From NCBI GenBank assembly GCA_037447605.1, contig CM074807.1:2572141-2636140 (forward strand): a DNA stretch of 64,000 nt, in the 5' to 3' direction. Both the position numbers and the translations under genes were made by a program. The notes under the pieces are model-generated. The model was given only the letters and a program-made list of their open reading frames with translations, did not search any database and was not told the origin of the DNA. This stretch comes from Zygnema circumcarinatum (lineage: Eukaryota > Streptophyta > Zygnematophyceae > Zygnematales > Zygnemataceae). Of the stretch, positions 1-10,849 are shown piece by piece (positions within the stretch are counted from its first letter, which is position 1; every line of letters begins with the position of its first letter).

Positions 1-435
1 CTGCAACGAGAAATATAACACACACAGGGGCCACGCATTAGTGAATACAAATTTTCACCAGGAAGTAGATTAAACTGGCATTGCCACATTGTGCAAATGA
101 CATAGATTGTCCACTAGAAGGAAAGGTAAGCCAAAGTTCGTCGCTCAAGCCATGCATTTTTCTGTTTGCGGAATGAATCATTATCATAGGCAAATGGAAC
201 AGTCGCCACGCGCAACAACGCCCTTGAGAATTCATTGCCGGCGAAGTTTTGACACAGCACAAATGTACACAAATAATAGCAAACGCAGATACAGACAGCC
301 CAGATGATTCAACTTTCCAGTCTTAAGATTCCCTTCGCACCCAATTTGCCAACCTCCAAGCATAAAAAACGGCCTCCGAACTTTCACATAACTTGCGTAG
401 CCATGCAAATTCCCGCAGAGGGAATGGTCCCTCAC

Positions 436-687
436 CGGTGCTCGATATGTTGTACCATCCGTTTCCACAACCCAGCCAGCTTCAGCTGCCAGAGCCCGCA
501 GCACATCATTGATGTCTGCCCTGGGTGGAAGGTTATAACCGCCATATTTTCTCAGCCCAGCAAAGATTTTTGTTGTTATGGCGCGGCGCTGCCTTTCTCT
601 GAGCTTCGTCTTTTCCTTCTCACTAGCACTAAGCTTCGCCATCTCCTCTCGACTCATTTGGGAAGTCCGAAATATGGGCTCCTTCAT
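436..687 (-). CDS. BZR1/BES1-type DNA-binding exon (BAM7/8-like), partial gene
   Basis: This 84-codon exon encodes the N-terminal DNA-binding module of the BZR1/BES1 plant transcription factor family. The basic stretch [20 protein letters not shown] is followed by [22 protein letters not shown] and [10 protein letters not shown], the helix-loop-helix-like core of the family. The RAIT..I.AGLR and ADINDV wording resembles the BZR1-BAM proteins BAM7 and BAM8 (BZR1 domain fused to a beta-amylase domain) more than BZR1 itself; that assignment is inference because the downstream domain is off-window. The exon ends at a consensus donor (GTGAGG) in phase 0. The intron fills 435-1, and base 1 is the last G of a good acceptor (pyrimidine tract then TTGCAG), so the next exon starts just past the left edge. 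ATG at 687 is the first start in frame, but it sits right after an acceptor-like CTCCTTTAG, so an upstream exon is possible. The protein is expected to act in the nucleus. Confidence 0.82.
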
Positions 688-690
688 CAA

Positions 691-2359
691 CTAAAGGAGG
701 CCTTCGTTAAACCACTGGCAACACAAACGCCAGCACAGGTCAGCATGAGCCCCAGCTGCACAAAGGCCTGAGAAGACCTGCGACATAGCAGATACACAGG
801 CAGCATTTCACAGGGGACGCTATGCACTGACAGCAGCATGGCATAATCAATTTCTGAGACACAGAGAATGATGAGAGGCAACGAAGTAGAAAAAAAAAAC
901 AAAACAAAACAAAACATCCGCGATAACCAAACTATCTGTATACCAAAGCGTTTCGTTACATCTAGCCTTACAAACACAAACTAAATTAGACCAAACAAGG
1001 GAGAAGAAAATTACCCATCATCCATCATACGGTAGTCGCTTAATCAAGTTAGCATTCAAGCAAATGACGAGAAATACACAATACAACAAACACACAATGC
1101 AGCAGCATGTTGTATGCAATCGAGCATGCCCTAACAAGCATCCTCCCCTCCTTTGATCCTCGTCACACACCAATTCCAACTCCCCACTCCTATCGGCATG
1201 TCAGGTATCACTTGAACCAATTGTCACTCGAAAAAAAGGGGACTTTCAAGCAGCTACTCCAAAGAAATCGGGTCGGCTACTAGCGAAAATATCCAGCATA
1301 TCACGGAGACTTGTATTATAAGTAGGACAGGCAACCCCGGCGCTGAATTCAGGGAATTAAGACCTTCATCGACGGAGGTTCAGACCTTGTCCTACTGAAA
1401 ATCCGAAAGGTTTGAGGAATCGGCCTGAGAATCGAGCAAAACATCTGCATGCTTGAAGCACAATTACGTTTTTAATGTTTGTAAACCGACGAGGTCGGTG
1501 CACCTAGCCCTACAAATCCCCTGATAGCAGGGCTCCAAAAGTAAAGGGCAGACTCAAAATTTGAACTGCCAGAAATGTATGGACGCTGAGCTTCCGGTTC
1601 CAGTGAGTCTCTTAAACTATTCCTCGCCCCTACGGCTCCATTGCCTTCTAAAAAGTCGCAAACGGAGCTGAAATAGATATCAGGAGTAAGACGAAACCTT
1701 ACCGGAGCGACGGCTTTAGCAGTTCGAACCCTTGAAGAGCGGTAACTTCGTCGCCTTCACCTCTTGCAATGGTAGGCCGTAAAGCCGGACCAGCAAAAGC
1801 GCTCGCTGCAGGCTTCCTCCTACTCTGTACTCCGCGTTTCTCACCACATCGGCTAACTCTCCTCCTCGGACCGTTTTCAAGCGAAAGGCGAAATTTAATG
1901 GACAGCTTACCTAGAGCATCCCTAGTATGATCCAGGAAGGGGAGCACTTGCAGAAGTAGGAGCGCCTATTTTCAGCGTGAACCCTAACTTACTACCTCCT
2001 AGCAGTCTCCTGCTCTCTACCTACCTGCAAACCTACCGTCCACGCTCTCCAACATTCCTCCTCCCTGCAGTTCACTGCCTCCACCAAACCCGTCCACTAC
2101 CCCCACTCACCCTTCCTCCTGTCACCTGCCCCGCTCCCTCTACCCCCGCCACGCCCCTATCCGTTCCTCCGTCGCCATTCCTCCTTCAAAGCTGCCCTTT
2201 CACACACCCTTCGCCCTCCCCGTAACTCTCCCTCCCCCTTTTCCTCTCCCTTTTCCTCCCTCTCTCCCTCCCTCCCTCCCTCCCTCCCGGCGGTCCCCTC
2301 CTCTCCCCCCCGCTCTCCCTCTCCCTCTCCCTCACCGTCCTCCCCCAACCCTAGCCTGC
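691..2359. other. Non-coding interval upstream of the BZR1-type gene
   Basis: I see no supported gene here. The left part is AT-leaning. A short inverted pair (AGTAGGACA near 1320 and TGTCCTACT near 1388) could be a small fold-back relic. From about 1980 the plus strand becomes strongly pyrimidine-rich with CCCT repeats near 2260-2290. Open frames in the pyrimidine tract are compositional. Confidence 0.5.
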
Positions 2360-2735
2360 AGCCTTCGCACGTGCGGTCCGGCTTCCTCCTGCCCCCCCCT
2401 CCCCTCCACCCCTCCGCCCTCCGCCGGGCAGCGCCCGAAACTTTCCCGCGCGCTACCCGTTTCGGGGACCATGCAAGCAACGTAAAATACGTACTCCGTT
2501 ACCTAGAATAACAATACGTACGGGCCCTTGCGAAGTACGATATCTTCCTCAGGAGTGGTCCGATGTGCTCCTCACCGTCAGATCTACAATCAATGGTCCA
2601 GATGCGAACTTGACACGTGCCACAATATTTCACACGTGCGAGTCGTCTCAGCAGCCCGCGGTCCCTCGTCACATCTTCGCAGATTGCGCGGGCGCCACGG
2701 TGGCGCAAAACGACAGGCTCTGACACGTGCGGGGG
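2360..2735. promoter_or_regulatory. ACGTG-box cluster upstream of the BZR1-type gene
   Basis: Four ACGTG cores lie within 370 bp: a 10-bp palindrome CGCACGTGCG at 2366-2375, TGACACGTGCC near 2611, TCACACGTGCGA at 2630-2641 and TGACACGTGCGG near 2721. The third matches 11 of 12 bases of the TCACACGTGTGA element reported for BZR1-BAM proteins, and several contain the CGTGCG form of the brassinosteroid response element. The cluster is 5-prime of the minus-strand BZR1-type exon, so a promoter role with possible self-regulation is inferred. The distance of about 1.7-2.0 kb, and a possible missing 5-prime exon, leave this uncertain. Confidence 0.45.
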
Positions 2736-3587
2736 CGGCGCCGCGCTGGCGCGGATAAGGCGATAAGTGGCGCGCGCTCATTGGCTGCCGAAGGGGACGG
2801 AACTGGACGGAGCTCCATGGAATGGCCCCGTCTCTGTGCCGCCGCTAGGAACGGCGTTGACCGGAGGGTGAAGGGGACAGCTGGCGCGCCGGGATTGGCG
2901 GGCGAGACCGTACGGACAAGGGGACCGGCCGGCCGGTGCAGGTCGAAGATTTTGGCGGCGGATTTGGGGCCGGAGCTGGGACGGCCGGATTCGGAATTTT
3001 GAATTTTGGGGATTCGGGCGCTCGGTCGGGTTCAAATTTACTTTTGAAATTTAGGGTTCGGTTCGGGCTTCAAACTGGGGCGGGACAGGTTCCATGCTTG
3101 GCAGTCGGCAGTTGGCCCGGACGCAGGACGCTGGAACTGCAACGGTCGATGTTTCACGGTGGACATGGAACGGGGTGGGGCCACATGTCAAGGGGATGTA
3201 CTGTATGTCGCCTCCTCTGAGAGTGCCACATACGAGCGGCAGTTTCAGCTCAGTTCCATGTACCGTGTGCCTCCACCCCCCACAGGCCTTTCTGATTCAT
3301 TCACATGATTTCCAAGGACGGCAACTCCACTTGACAATGGATGGCACCCAGAGACAAATGCACGAAGTTAAATAGATACATGTAAAACGCGCATGTTACA
3401 GTAGTGCGTACCCCTGCCACAGTGCTATGTCCAGAAGACATGCCCTCCACTGGATGGCCGGTACAGCCTCGTTCGAGCTTCTAAAGGAGGAGAAGGGACA
3501 AGCACGAGAGGATCAAATAACTGAGACGAAAGCCTAGGACGAGAACTCTGGAAAAATTCGAATACAGAAGACATTGACCACCTTCCC
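2736..3587. other. GC-rich to mixed spacer, no gene seen
   Basis: GC-rich DNA with a CCGTACGG palindrome at 2908-2915, grading into mixed sequence toward the 3-prime end of the potassium-channel gene. Short open frames show no family resemblance or codon structure that I recognise. Confidence 0.5.
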
Positions 3588-6500
3588 TCACGCCAAAATG
3601 TACACCAAGTCCCCTTCATACACGAGAGACTCCGCAGAGGGATTGGTAAAAGCGTAGGCTGTGGGAGCCCCGAGAGTCCCCTCCTTCCTGTACAGCCCGA
3701 GTGCGAGAGCTCCGCGATCACAGAGGAGTCCCACGAACATGTCTCCGAAAGTCTTCTCCACAAACTCTGCGGGTGCCGCTATCTGCTGCAGCTGCACGCG
3801 CCGCCCCTCCGCTGCCTCGTCCAGCCCGGCAGATGGCCCTCCCAACAGAAGCTCCAAGATGTTCCCAGTGTTGCGGTTGTAAAAAGTTTTGTACCTGGGA
3901 GGTGGGATGCGATTCGAAGAGTCACCCTCACAGCATCAGCTCACTCTCCCCTGCCTCTGGGCTGCAGCATATCCCTCTACAAACATGGGTCGGAGTGAAA
4001 CTCACAGCAGAAACTGCAGGGCGAAGGAGCAGAAGAGCTTCCCCTCCATGTATGGCGGCGTGAAGCTGAAGAGACTGTCCCGGTTCCGTTCGTAGATGCG
4101 CATCTGCAGGCGGGCGCGGTCGAGGAGGTAGTGAGGCCGCACGAAGGCGAAGGCCGCCTCGTGCTGCAGCTCGCAGAGGACCCGCCCCGCCGCGTGGGTG
4201 GTGCCCCTAAGCATGCGCTCGGCTGTGGCCACAACGGCGATGTTCTTCACATCGCTGCTGTAGCTGGAGGGGCTGTGACTCGCGGGCCGGTCCTCGCTCT
4301 CACTTCTCACTACTCCGGGGGGGTCGTTTAAGGCGTCCGGAGAGAGAATGACAACCTTCACTGCATGAAGCAGGACCATCATGTGCCCTCCTGGGATTAG
4401 GCTGAAATCGATAATATCACACGAGATGCAGTATGCAAAGAGGGAATTTTAAATAATCTCATTCGAATAATATAGACACTGGGTTCACCTGTTCCAGAAA
4501 AATCACTGTTGTGAGTGTATTTCACGGAGGTGAAGATGTCAGCTTTGACTTTGCTACTGTAGAGATATAGAAACGTTCTCAATTTCCAAAATCAACAGGG
4601 ATCAGGCATGCTGTCGTCCATTGATGATTATTGTATTGATTCTTCCACTTCCGACAACGGACAAGCAGCGGTCTGTGTCGACCAAGCAGAGAGTGACGAA
4701 TCACACTTACATGAACGGAAAATGCCCGCTCTCATGAGGTCGAGCTCATAGGATGGAGACCCCTTCACAAAGTACACTTCCGGAAAGTAACCCACAGAGC
4801 CCCACTGATGGTGGTTGGGCTCCTTTGCTTGCAGAATAACAATGGGAGGATTAGAGCCCCCTGCCCCCCTCAAAGCAGCTACAAAACTGAACATGTTTTC
4901 CGGCCACTCGTGAGGGATGGCCACCAAAATGTGCGGACGGCTATGCTGCATGGCTGGCAAGGTGCGTTCCGACAAACTCTCAAGAATTTCTCTCTCCTTC
5001 TTCACCAGAGCAGCTGGGTGGGGGGGGGTGTTCAGATCAGCAGGTGGGGGCCACGTCAGCACCGCCTCTACCACCTGCTCAAGAGTGCTGCCTCCGCCAG
5101 TAATGGAATTGAGACAGGCAAGTGCAGGGCCGGAGTTTTGGCTGCCATTCACTGCTTTTCCTGCCCCACTTTCACCATCCTCTGCTCTCCCACTCTCTCT
5201 CTCTCTCTGGTCACAACCAGCAACAATCAGGGGAGCGTTTGTCAATCACACGGCACGGGTCATTCATATGCAGACATTCCCAGTTCTGAACATCTCACCT
5301 CACCTGCTCAGATTGGCTGCTTACCGCCACTTTGATGCCTTCCGAATCTCTACCGCCACCAGTGGCAGACTTTGATTTAGCAGCGTTGCTTGTCGACTCT
5401 TTGCCTCGCCATTTTGCTCGAACTTGAGCGAGCAGGAGAGTCTCTCTCCCTCCCCCCCGCCGCCCTGTCTGCTTGAACTTGGACACCATCTGCGCTGTTT
5501 GGAGGTCCCGAGCGACGACTAGGGCCACATCTGTGGGTAGGACCACGTGCCCGGCGGGGAAGAGAAGGACCTTCCTCCCTCCCTCCCTGGCTACGTCGAG
5601 TGCAAATATGAGCACGCCAAAGCAGCGGAAGACAAACTCCACCACCTGCTTTCCCCAGCAGCAATCAGTCTACTCTATATAGCCAACTAGTAATCTGATT
5701 TTGAACTACCCTGCCTACCCTGTGCGATTATTCTTTCAAAGCGCGTCCGTGTGATGCATGAGGTCCTCTTTCCGCATAATAATGGCAAGTGCAGGGGGAG
5801 AGCTACTCGCCTCTTCGAACAGCAGCTGCTGCAATGCAGTTGGAAGGAGCATGGGGTAAATCTCATTCTCCTGACCACTGCTGTACTCCGAAATCCATCC
5901 CGGCAAACTCTCCCCTTTGGCGAGCATGACGCCCGTCCGGAAGAGGTTGGTACAGAAAGTAGTGAGTCCCTTCACGAAGCAGCTGCAGTTTCCCCCCCCC
6001 TCCACCAACACGCGCAGCTCCAACAAATGTGAGCAATAACATATTCAATACCATACACGATTGTCGCTGCAACAGCCCCGTGTCAGAGCTTTTGATCGTT
6101 GACTTTTAGACCAGAGTGGACTTTCCGACCTTTGAGATAGGCTTTCTGCAAACCATCCAAAGTGAAGTTGCTGGTCAGCACCTACCTGCGAGCGAGCAGG
6201 TGGAAGCGCAATGTGTCCGTACAGACGACCTCCACCTTTGTGGTGTCGTCCCATATGGCCCCGTTCTTGTTGCGTGGACGCAGCATCTCCACGACTACGG
6301 GCACATCGCTGCCGCAGTGGCGGTGTGCGGCCAACGCGTGGATGAACTGCAGAGAGTCGACTGCGTCGAGGTCCTGCAACACAAGCTTAGGAGGTCATAT
6401 AATCTCCTACCCTTCGGTTGGTCACATCTTTCTTCTTCTCGCATTGACCTGCCAAAGCTCTGCCTTGAATTCAAAGAGTGAAATGGTGGGAAGAACACCG

Positions 6501-9500
6501 TCACACAACACGAGCATACCGTGGTTTGCTTATCAGCAAGAAGGAAGAAAGCTGATGCGCTACGAGAGGCTATTCGGTCGAGATCGCCGGTCTTCATGAG
6601 ATGGCCCTCGAAATACTCAACAAGCCCCTCGTAAAGATCGATCATTGCCTTCAGCTCAAATCTGACACAAGTCAAACTCACACATCCCACAACAATAGTT
6701 GGAGCATTCAACTCTAGTCATTCTTGGTCACGTGTTCTACCCTCTCGCCGGTCCCATACACTCACATGAACCCACATCTACACAACAGGTCTCCATCACT
6801 TACGATGGTTTGAAGGGTGCCATGATGACGACACGCAGAGGAAAAGCCGCCTGCTCTGTTCTCTCCAAAAGCAAACAGAACCAGAAGGAGGTTCACAGTT
6901 AGGCACTGAACGATGCATGCTGCTGCCCTGCGTACTAACTCCACTATGATGATAACTCGTGATGACTGATCATGATGGTGACTGCCAAAGCTGCCTGAAT
7001 ACAGAGGAGGGCAAGCCGCATCTTGCCTTCTGTATGCAGCGGATGGTAAAACTGCGAAAGAAATTCCTGCAGAGTGCGTAGTGAAGGGACCCCCCAAATG
7101 ATCACATAACGCGATCCCAAACCCTCACGGGCAGAGAAGCGACCTCCGTAGGGCCTGCAACCGGCAGCAACCCCAAAGGAGGGAGGGTGGGGGGGAGGGG
7201 ATTAGCGGAATGAAGAGCAGTGTTCAATACATAAAAGAAACTCCGCAGAAGGCAGAATCACACAGGGAGCAGCACTTACCTCCGGCTAGTGAGATCAAGG
7301 ATTCCATTGATTTGAGCTGGGATGTAGGTGAGTGCCAAAATGAGTACCAAGATCACAACAGCCCTTCCCCAGTTGGAGTTTGCTGTGATTTCTCCATATC
7401 CAACGGTTGACACCTGCCATGCAGCTTTTGGATCAATGGCGAGCAGGGCCCATACAATAAGAGGCACTATCTCCGGCCCTCTCTGTAAAGCCCCCAAGAC
7501 AAACCCACGTTTTTGAAGGTATGTAACGCACCGTGACCACCATAAAATAGAAGGAGTCAAAGTATGTGTAGCAGCCTTTCCGCCCGCACCCGTTCTCCTC
7601 CTGTACTGACTTCGAGGTAGTGTTCGTTTCAATCCACTGGAACACACCGGCGGCAACAAACACTGCCGGCACAGGCCGGCATCTTCAGGGCAAGCAGCTT
7701 TCAACAGTAAAGGGGGAGGTTTCAGGGGTCTATTGTTAGGGTTAGGTGAGCCGCAGCAGAGCAAAGGGAGGGAGGGACTGCTCACATATGCCCACCACCC
7801 AAACACAAAGCGAAACCAACTGCTGGGAAACAGCATCGTTGAGAAACCCTTGTTGCCGAATCAGCGGCAGAACGCTATTCCCGGCATTGCCCCAACATGA
7901 AGATCAGGGCACTATACTTTCCAAAGCCAGATTTCATTCGGCAAAGATACGCACGCAGGAGCTGCATGAATCGCTCTCACCGGAATATTCTGAAGAAGAT
8001 GAAAATCTGTGGGGCGCCTCCATTTCCTGATGCGATTCTGCAGAGCACTCAGATTAGCAGTCTGTGAGGGAAAGATAGCCAGCAGGTGAGGATTTTTTTT
8101 TGAAGTAACTGAGCGTATTTTTCCAACGGAGTTTTGCGGATACTCCCGAAAGCAGGCAACAACAGTACTTCTCAACGCCCTGCGGCACATACTCGGAAGC
8201 CGGAATGGAAAAGAGGAGCACGTACACAGGGAGGAAGATGATGGGCAGAGTGCTTATAATATCGACGATGCCTCGCAGAGAGAGCAGGTATGCTATGCGA
8301 ATAGGGGCGCTGCACGGAAGGCCATTCACTTCTCATGTCATCGCGGGGCCCATACAGTGAGCAGACTCTATGCCAATGATAGCCGTCATTCTGCTTCTGC
8401 ATGATAGGGAAAGAAGTACCTGTACAGTTTGAGGGTGAAGTCGATGAGAAAGTAAGCAGTGACTATTAGCTGAAGGAGAAGCATCCACGCGGGAGTGTGG
8501 AAAGCATATCTGCATCCTCTCCGCAAGCAGCATCAGCACACAGAGAGAGGAACACAAGAAGGAAGAAGGACAGCAGGCCTTACTCGGTATTGAGGAGGAA
8601 AAAGGAACGAAGAAGAGGCAAAGGGATAGTAGGAGAGCACAGTGCAGCTTACGTGAAGCGCACATAGAGCACAATAGCCAGCAGGGTTGCCGATAGGTCA
8701 ATCTGAGCCAATGGCAACAAGTGCATATTCCAAGTCAGTTACCAATGCAGCCTGCCTATCTCCTGAGCTTCTTGCTCGTCATTTGTGAATGAAGAAATAT
8801 GAAGACTTACGATATTTAAAAGATTTCCTAAATAACCACAGCGAATGGCGGTTCGAACCCGAGTATTTAGTGAGAGCTTTCCGTACAGAAAAGAGTCGTT
8901 GTACGTGTCCAGCACATCCTGTAGAAACAGCAGTCACTTCTCAACTTTGTAAGCCCTCAATTTCACACATACTCCTATCATGTCGTGAATCCAGACTACA
9001 TATAAACATCTATTGCAGGATGAGGAACGAAGCAAATGTTCAGCTTGCACGATTATTCTAATTTCTACAGACGTGTAGGCTGCTCTCACATCCACAAGCT
9101 GACGAACTACTTGCCCCTTCAAAATGCAAGATTCCCAAAACATTTGCGAAATTCTCAGGCGATAAAACAGAACTTCTACCTTGCCAGCTTTGATCTTCTT
9201 GCGGGACTTCCATAGTCTAGAATTCACCCAGTTGTGAAGAGCCCAAGTTGCGAATCCCCAAGGTCCCGGTAGGTGCCCAATGCTCCCCCTTGTAAAACTC
9301 TTGAGCAATCGTCTTCTTGACGTTGCTGACCGCCTTCCGTTTCCATCCAGCGCCGCCCCTGCATAGCCATCTTCCTCTTGCTGCAGGGCCGCTTCCTCCT
9401 CCGCCTGAACAGCTTCACCATCTTCTCCATCTCCGTCATGCAGCAAACTTTTCCCTGCTCCCTCCCGCTCCCTAGGAGCAGCGAAACTCCTCCCAGCAGG

Positions 9501-9620
9501 CCCTTTTTCCGGCTCGTTTGTAATCAGTTTGCCAGTCGGTCCAACGCGGAAGGCCCTTCCGTGATTGGAATCACTGTCCAGACTCGGGAGGGACACCTCT
9601 ACAACGGCATCTTGGAAAGG
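3588..9620 (-). CDS. Slo/BK-type calcium-activated potassium channel alpha subunit
   Basis: A multi-exon plasma-membrane-type K+ channel of the Slo family: voltage-sensor-like helices, one pore, then two RCK domains. Phase-checked exons: (5-prime part)-9180, 8918-8811, 8702-8653, 8509-8420, 8309-8193, 8037-7981, 7874-7786, 7662-7532, 7413-7280, 7154-7027, 6855-6804, 6661-6520, 6373-6186. Further exons lie near 6028-5840, 5645-5450, 5115-4711, 4380-4010 and 3860-3588. The S4 region reads FIFFRIFRVLPLIRQQ; S5 continues to FVAAGVFQWIE. The selectivity filter is STVGYGEI (GYGE, where animal BK has GYGD). RCK1 begins SRYVIIWGVPSLRTLQEFL and includes GLTTFCTNLF, matching the animal GLST.LANLF segment. 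RCK2 starts HILVAIPHEWPENMFSFVAA, and the C-terminus has GDMFVGLLCDRGALALGLYR then AFTNPSAE and YILA-stop, as in BK. I see no aspartate-rich calcium bowl. The start codon is unresolved: the first exon seen lacks an in-frame ATG, so a 5-prime exon is missing. The splice between 6186 and about 6028 is also unresolved. Confidence 0.88.
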
Positions 9621-10849
9621 CCTGCCAGTTGAACATGCAGAGTCATACCCAAAGTCAAGGCAACTTCACGACTATGCCGCTTCAGATTATACTTGGTTCT
9701 ATTCACCACAATCGGCAGACTTATCCTTTTAGAAAGAGATTGAATCTACCGTTTCCTATTGGTGTCCCAGCTCCCATTACTCTTGGCGAAAATTAAGAAA
9801 GAAAAAATATTTTTGAGATATTTTTGAAGTCAAAAATATCTCAAAAATAAATGATGTCTATGTTCTGAAATGCCACTCGGCTCAAGGCAAATGCTGCCTT
9901 AGGCAAAACTGTGGTCTTCCACTTGCCTATATTCCTCCTAAAGCAAGCAAGCTGACATGGCTAGTCGTGCATTTTTCAGCGCATGTAATGTGGAGCTCAA
10001 GAAGTGACTCCCTCTCTTATTTGGATTTAATTAATCTAGTTTGATTTAATTTTTAAATCTTCACTTTTACAGCAATACGTGCTCTCTTGTTTCCCATAAA
10101 CGATCATTGGCTTAAAGTTAAAGAAGCATTCATTTACAGCTAGAATACTTCTTTCGTTCCTTGTAAGCGTGGTTAGATTGTTCAGAACACTGAAATATGC
10201 CGATTGTGCTTCAAGTATGCTGCATTCATAGCAGCAATTAGGGCTTGTGCCAGCAGAACACTAGCCTAATGACTCGTAAAACATTTCGGGATGGGAGAAA
10301 CAAAAGCCAAAAGTGTGCAAGTGACGACTAACCCTCTAATGCAAGGCCTCTTTCTCTCTTTCCCTCTCTCTCTCTCTCTCTCGCTCTCTCTCTTTCTCTA
10401 TCCCTCTACTTTCCCTCCGCCTCTCGTCTCCATCTCTTCATTCATCTTTCTCTCTGACGTTTCTCTCTCCCCTTCCCTCTCCTTCCCCGTTCTCCATCCC
10501 TCCACGCTCCCATTTCCAACTCCATGCCGCCGAGCCAACCAGCTGGCAGTCTCCTCCCTCGGCCTCTAACCACCTCCATCGCCCCCCCCCCTTGGAGAGT
10601 GCCTTGACCTGATGAGGCGCTGCTGCCGCAGCACCTTCTCCCCCGCCAGCCGGAACCGCTCCATGGCCCGCCCCGCCCCGCCCCGCCCCGCCCCGCAGGC
10701 AAGCAGCCTCTCAGGCCCACTCCGTACGGCCCTGTACGATACGGCCCCGCCACGCGGCAGGCAGCAGCCTCGCCCGCTGCTCCGCGCGCCACGTGGCATT
10801 CAAGTTTGGACATTCTCCACGTGGCATACTCCCATTGGCGGATGCGGCG
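9621..10849. other. Spacer: AT-rich, then pyrimidine tract, then GC-rich
   Basis: Apart from the hairpin at 9808-9849 I recognise no gene. Bases 9850-10280 are AT-rich. Bases 10350-10560 are a plus-strand pyrimidine tract with CT repeats. Bases 10560-10850 are GC-rich with CCCCG repeats near 10670-10695, CCGTACGG at 10722-10729 and a perfect G-box GCCACGTGGC at 10788-10797. A missing 5-prime exon of the potassium-channel gene may lie in the first few hundred bases. Confidence 0.5.
9808..9849. repeat. Perfect 20-bp inverted repeat with 2-nt spacer
   Basis: The left arm TATTTTTGAGATATTTTTGA (9808-9827) is matched exactly by its reverse complement at 9830-9849, with AG between. It would extrude as a cruciform, or fold as a very stable hairpin if transcribed. 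It lies in AT-rich DNA 5-prime of the visible channel exons, so it may be in the promoter or a first intron. Confidence 0.85.

Noticed and set aside
1320-1400. Small fold-back AGTAGGACA/TGTCCTACT as a MITE
   Set aside because: Arms are only about nine bases with mismatches after; too weak to call.
2157-2480. Arg/Glu/Gly-rich minus-strand frame
   Set aside because: Purine-strand low complexity opposite a CCCT repeat.
8850-8860. GGTTCGAACCC, a perfect tRNA B-box
   Set aside because: It lies inside a phase-consistent BK-type coding exon (8918-8811), and no A-box or acceptor stem surrounds it.
9434-9596. Start of the BK-type protein at 9596
   Set aside because: The codon there is GTG, and the open frame continues upstream without ATG, so the true start is in an unseen 5-prime exon.
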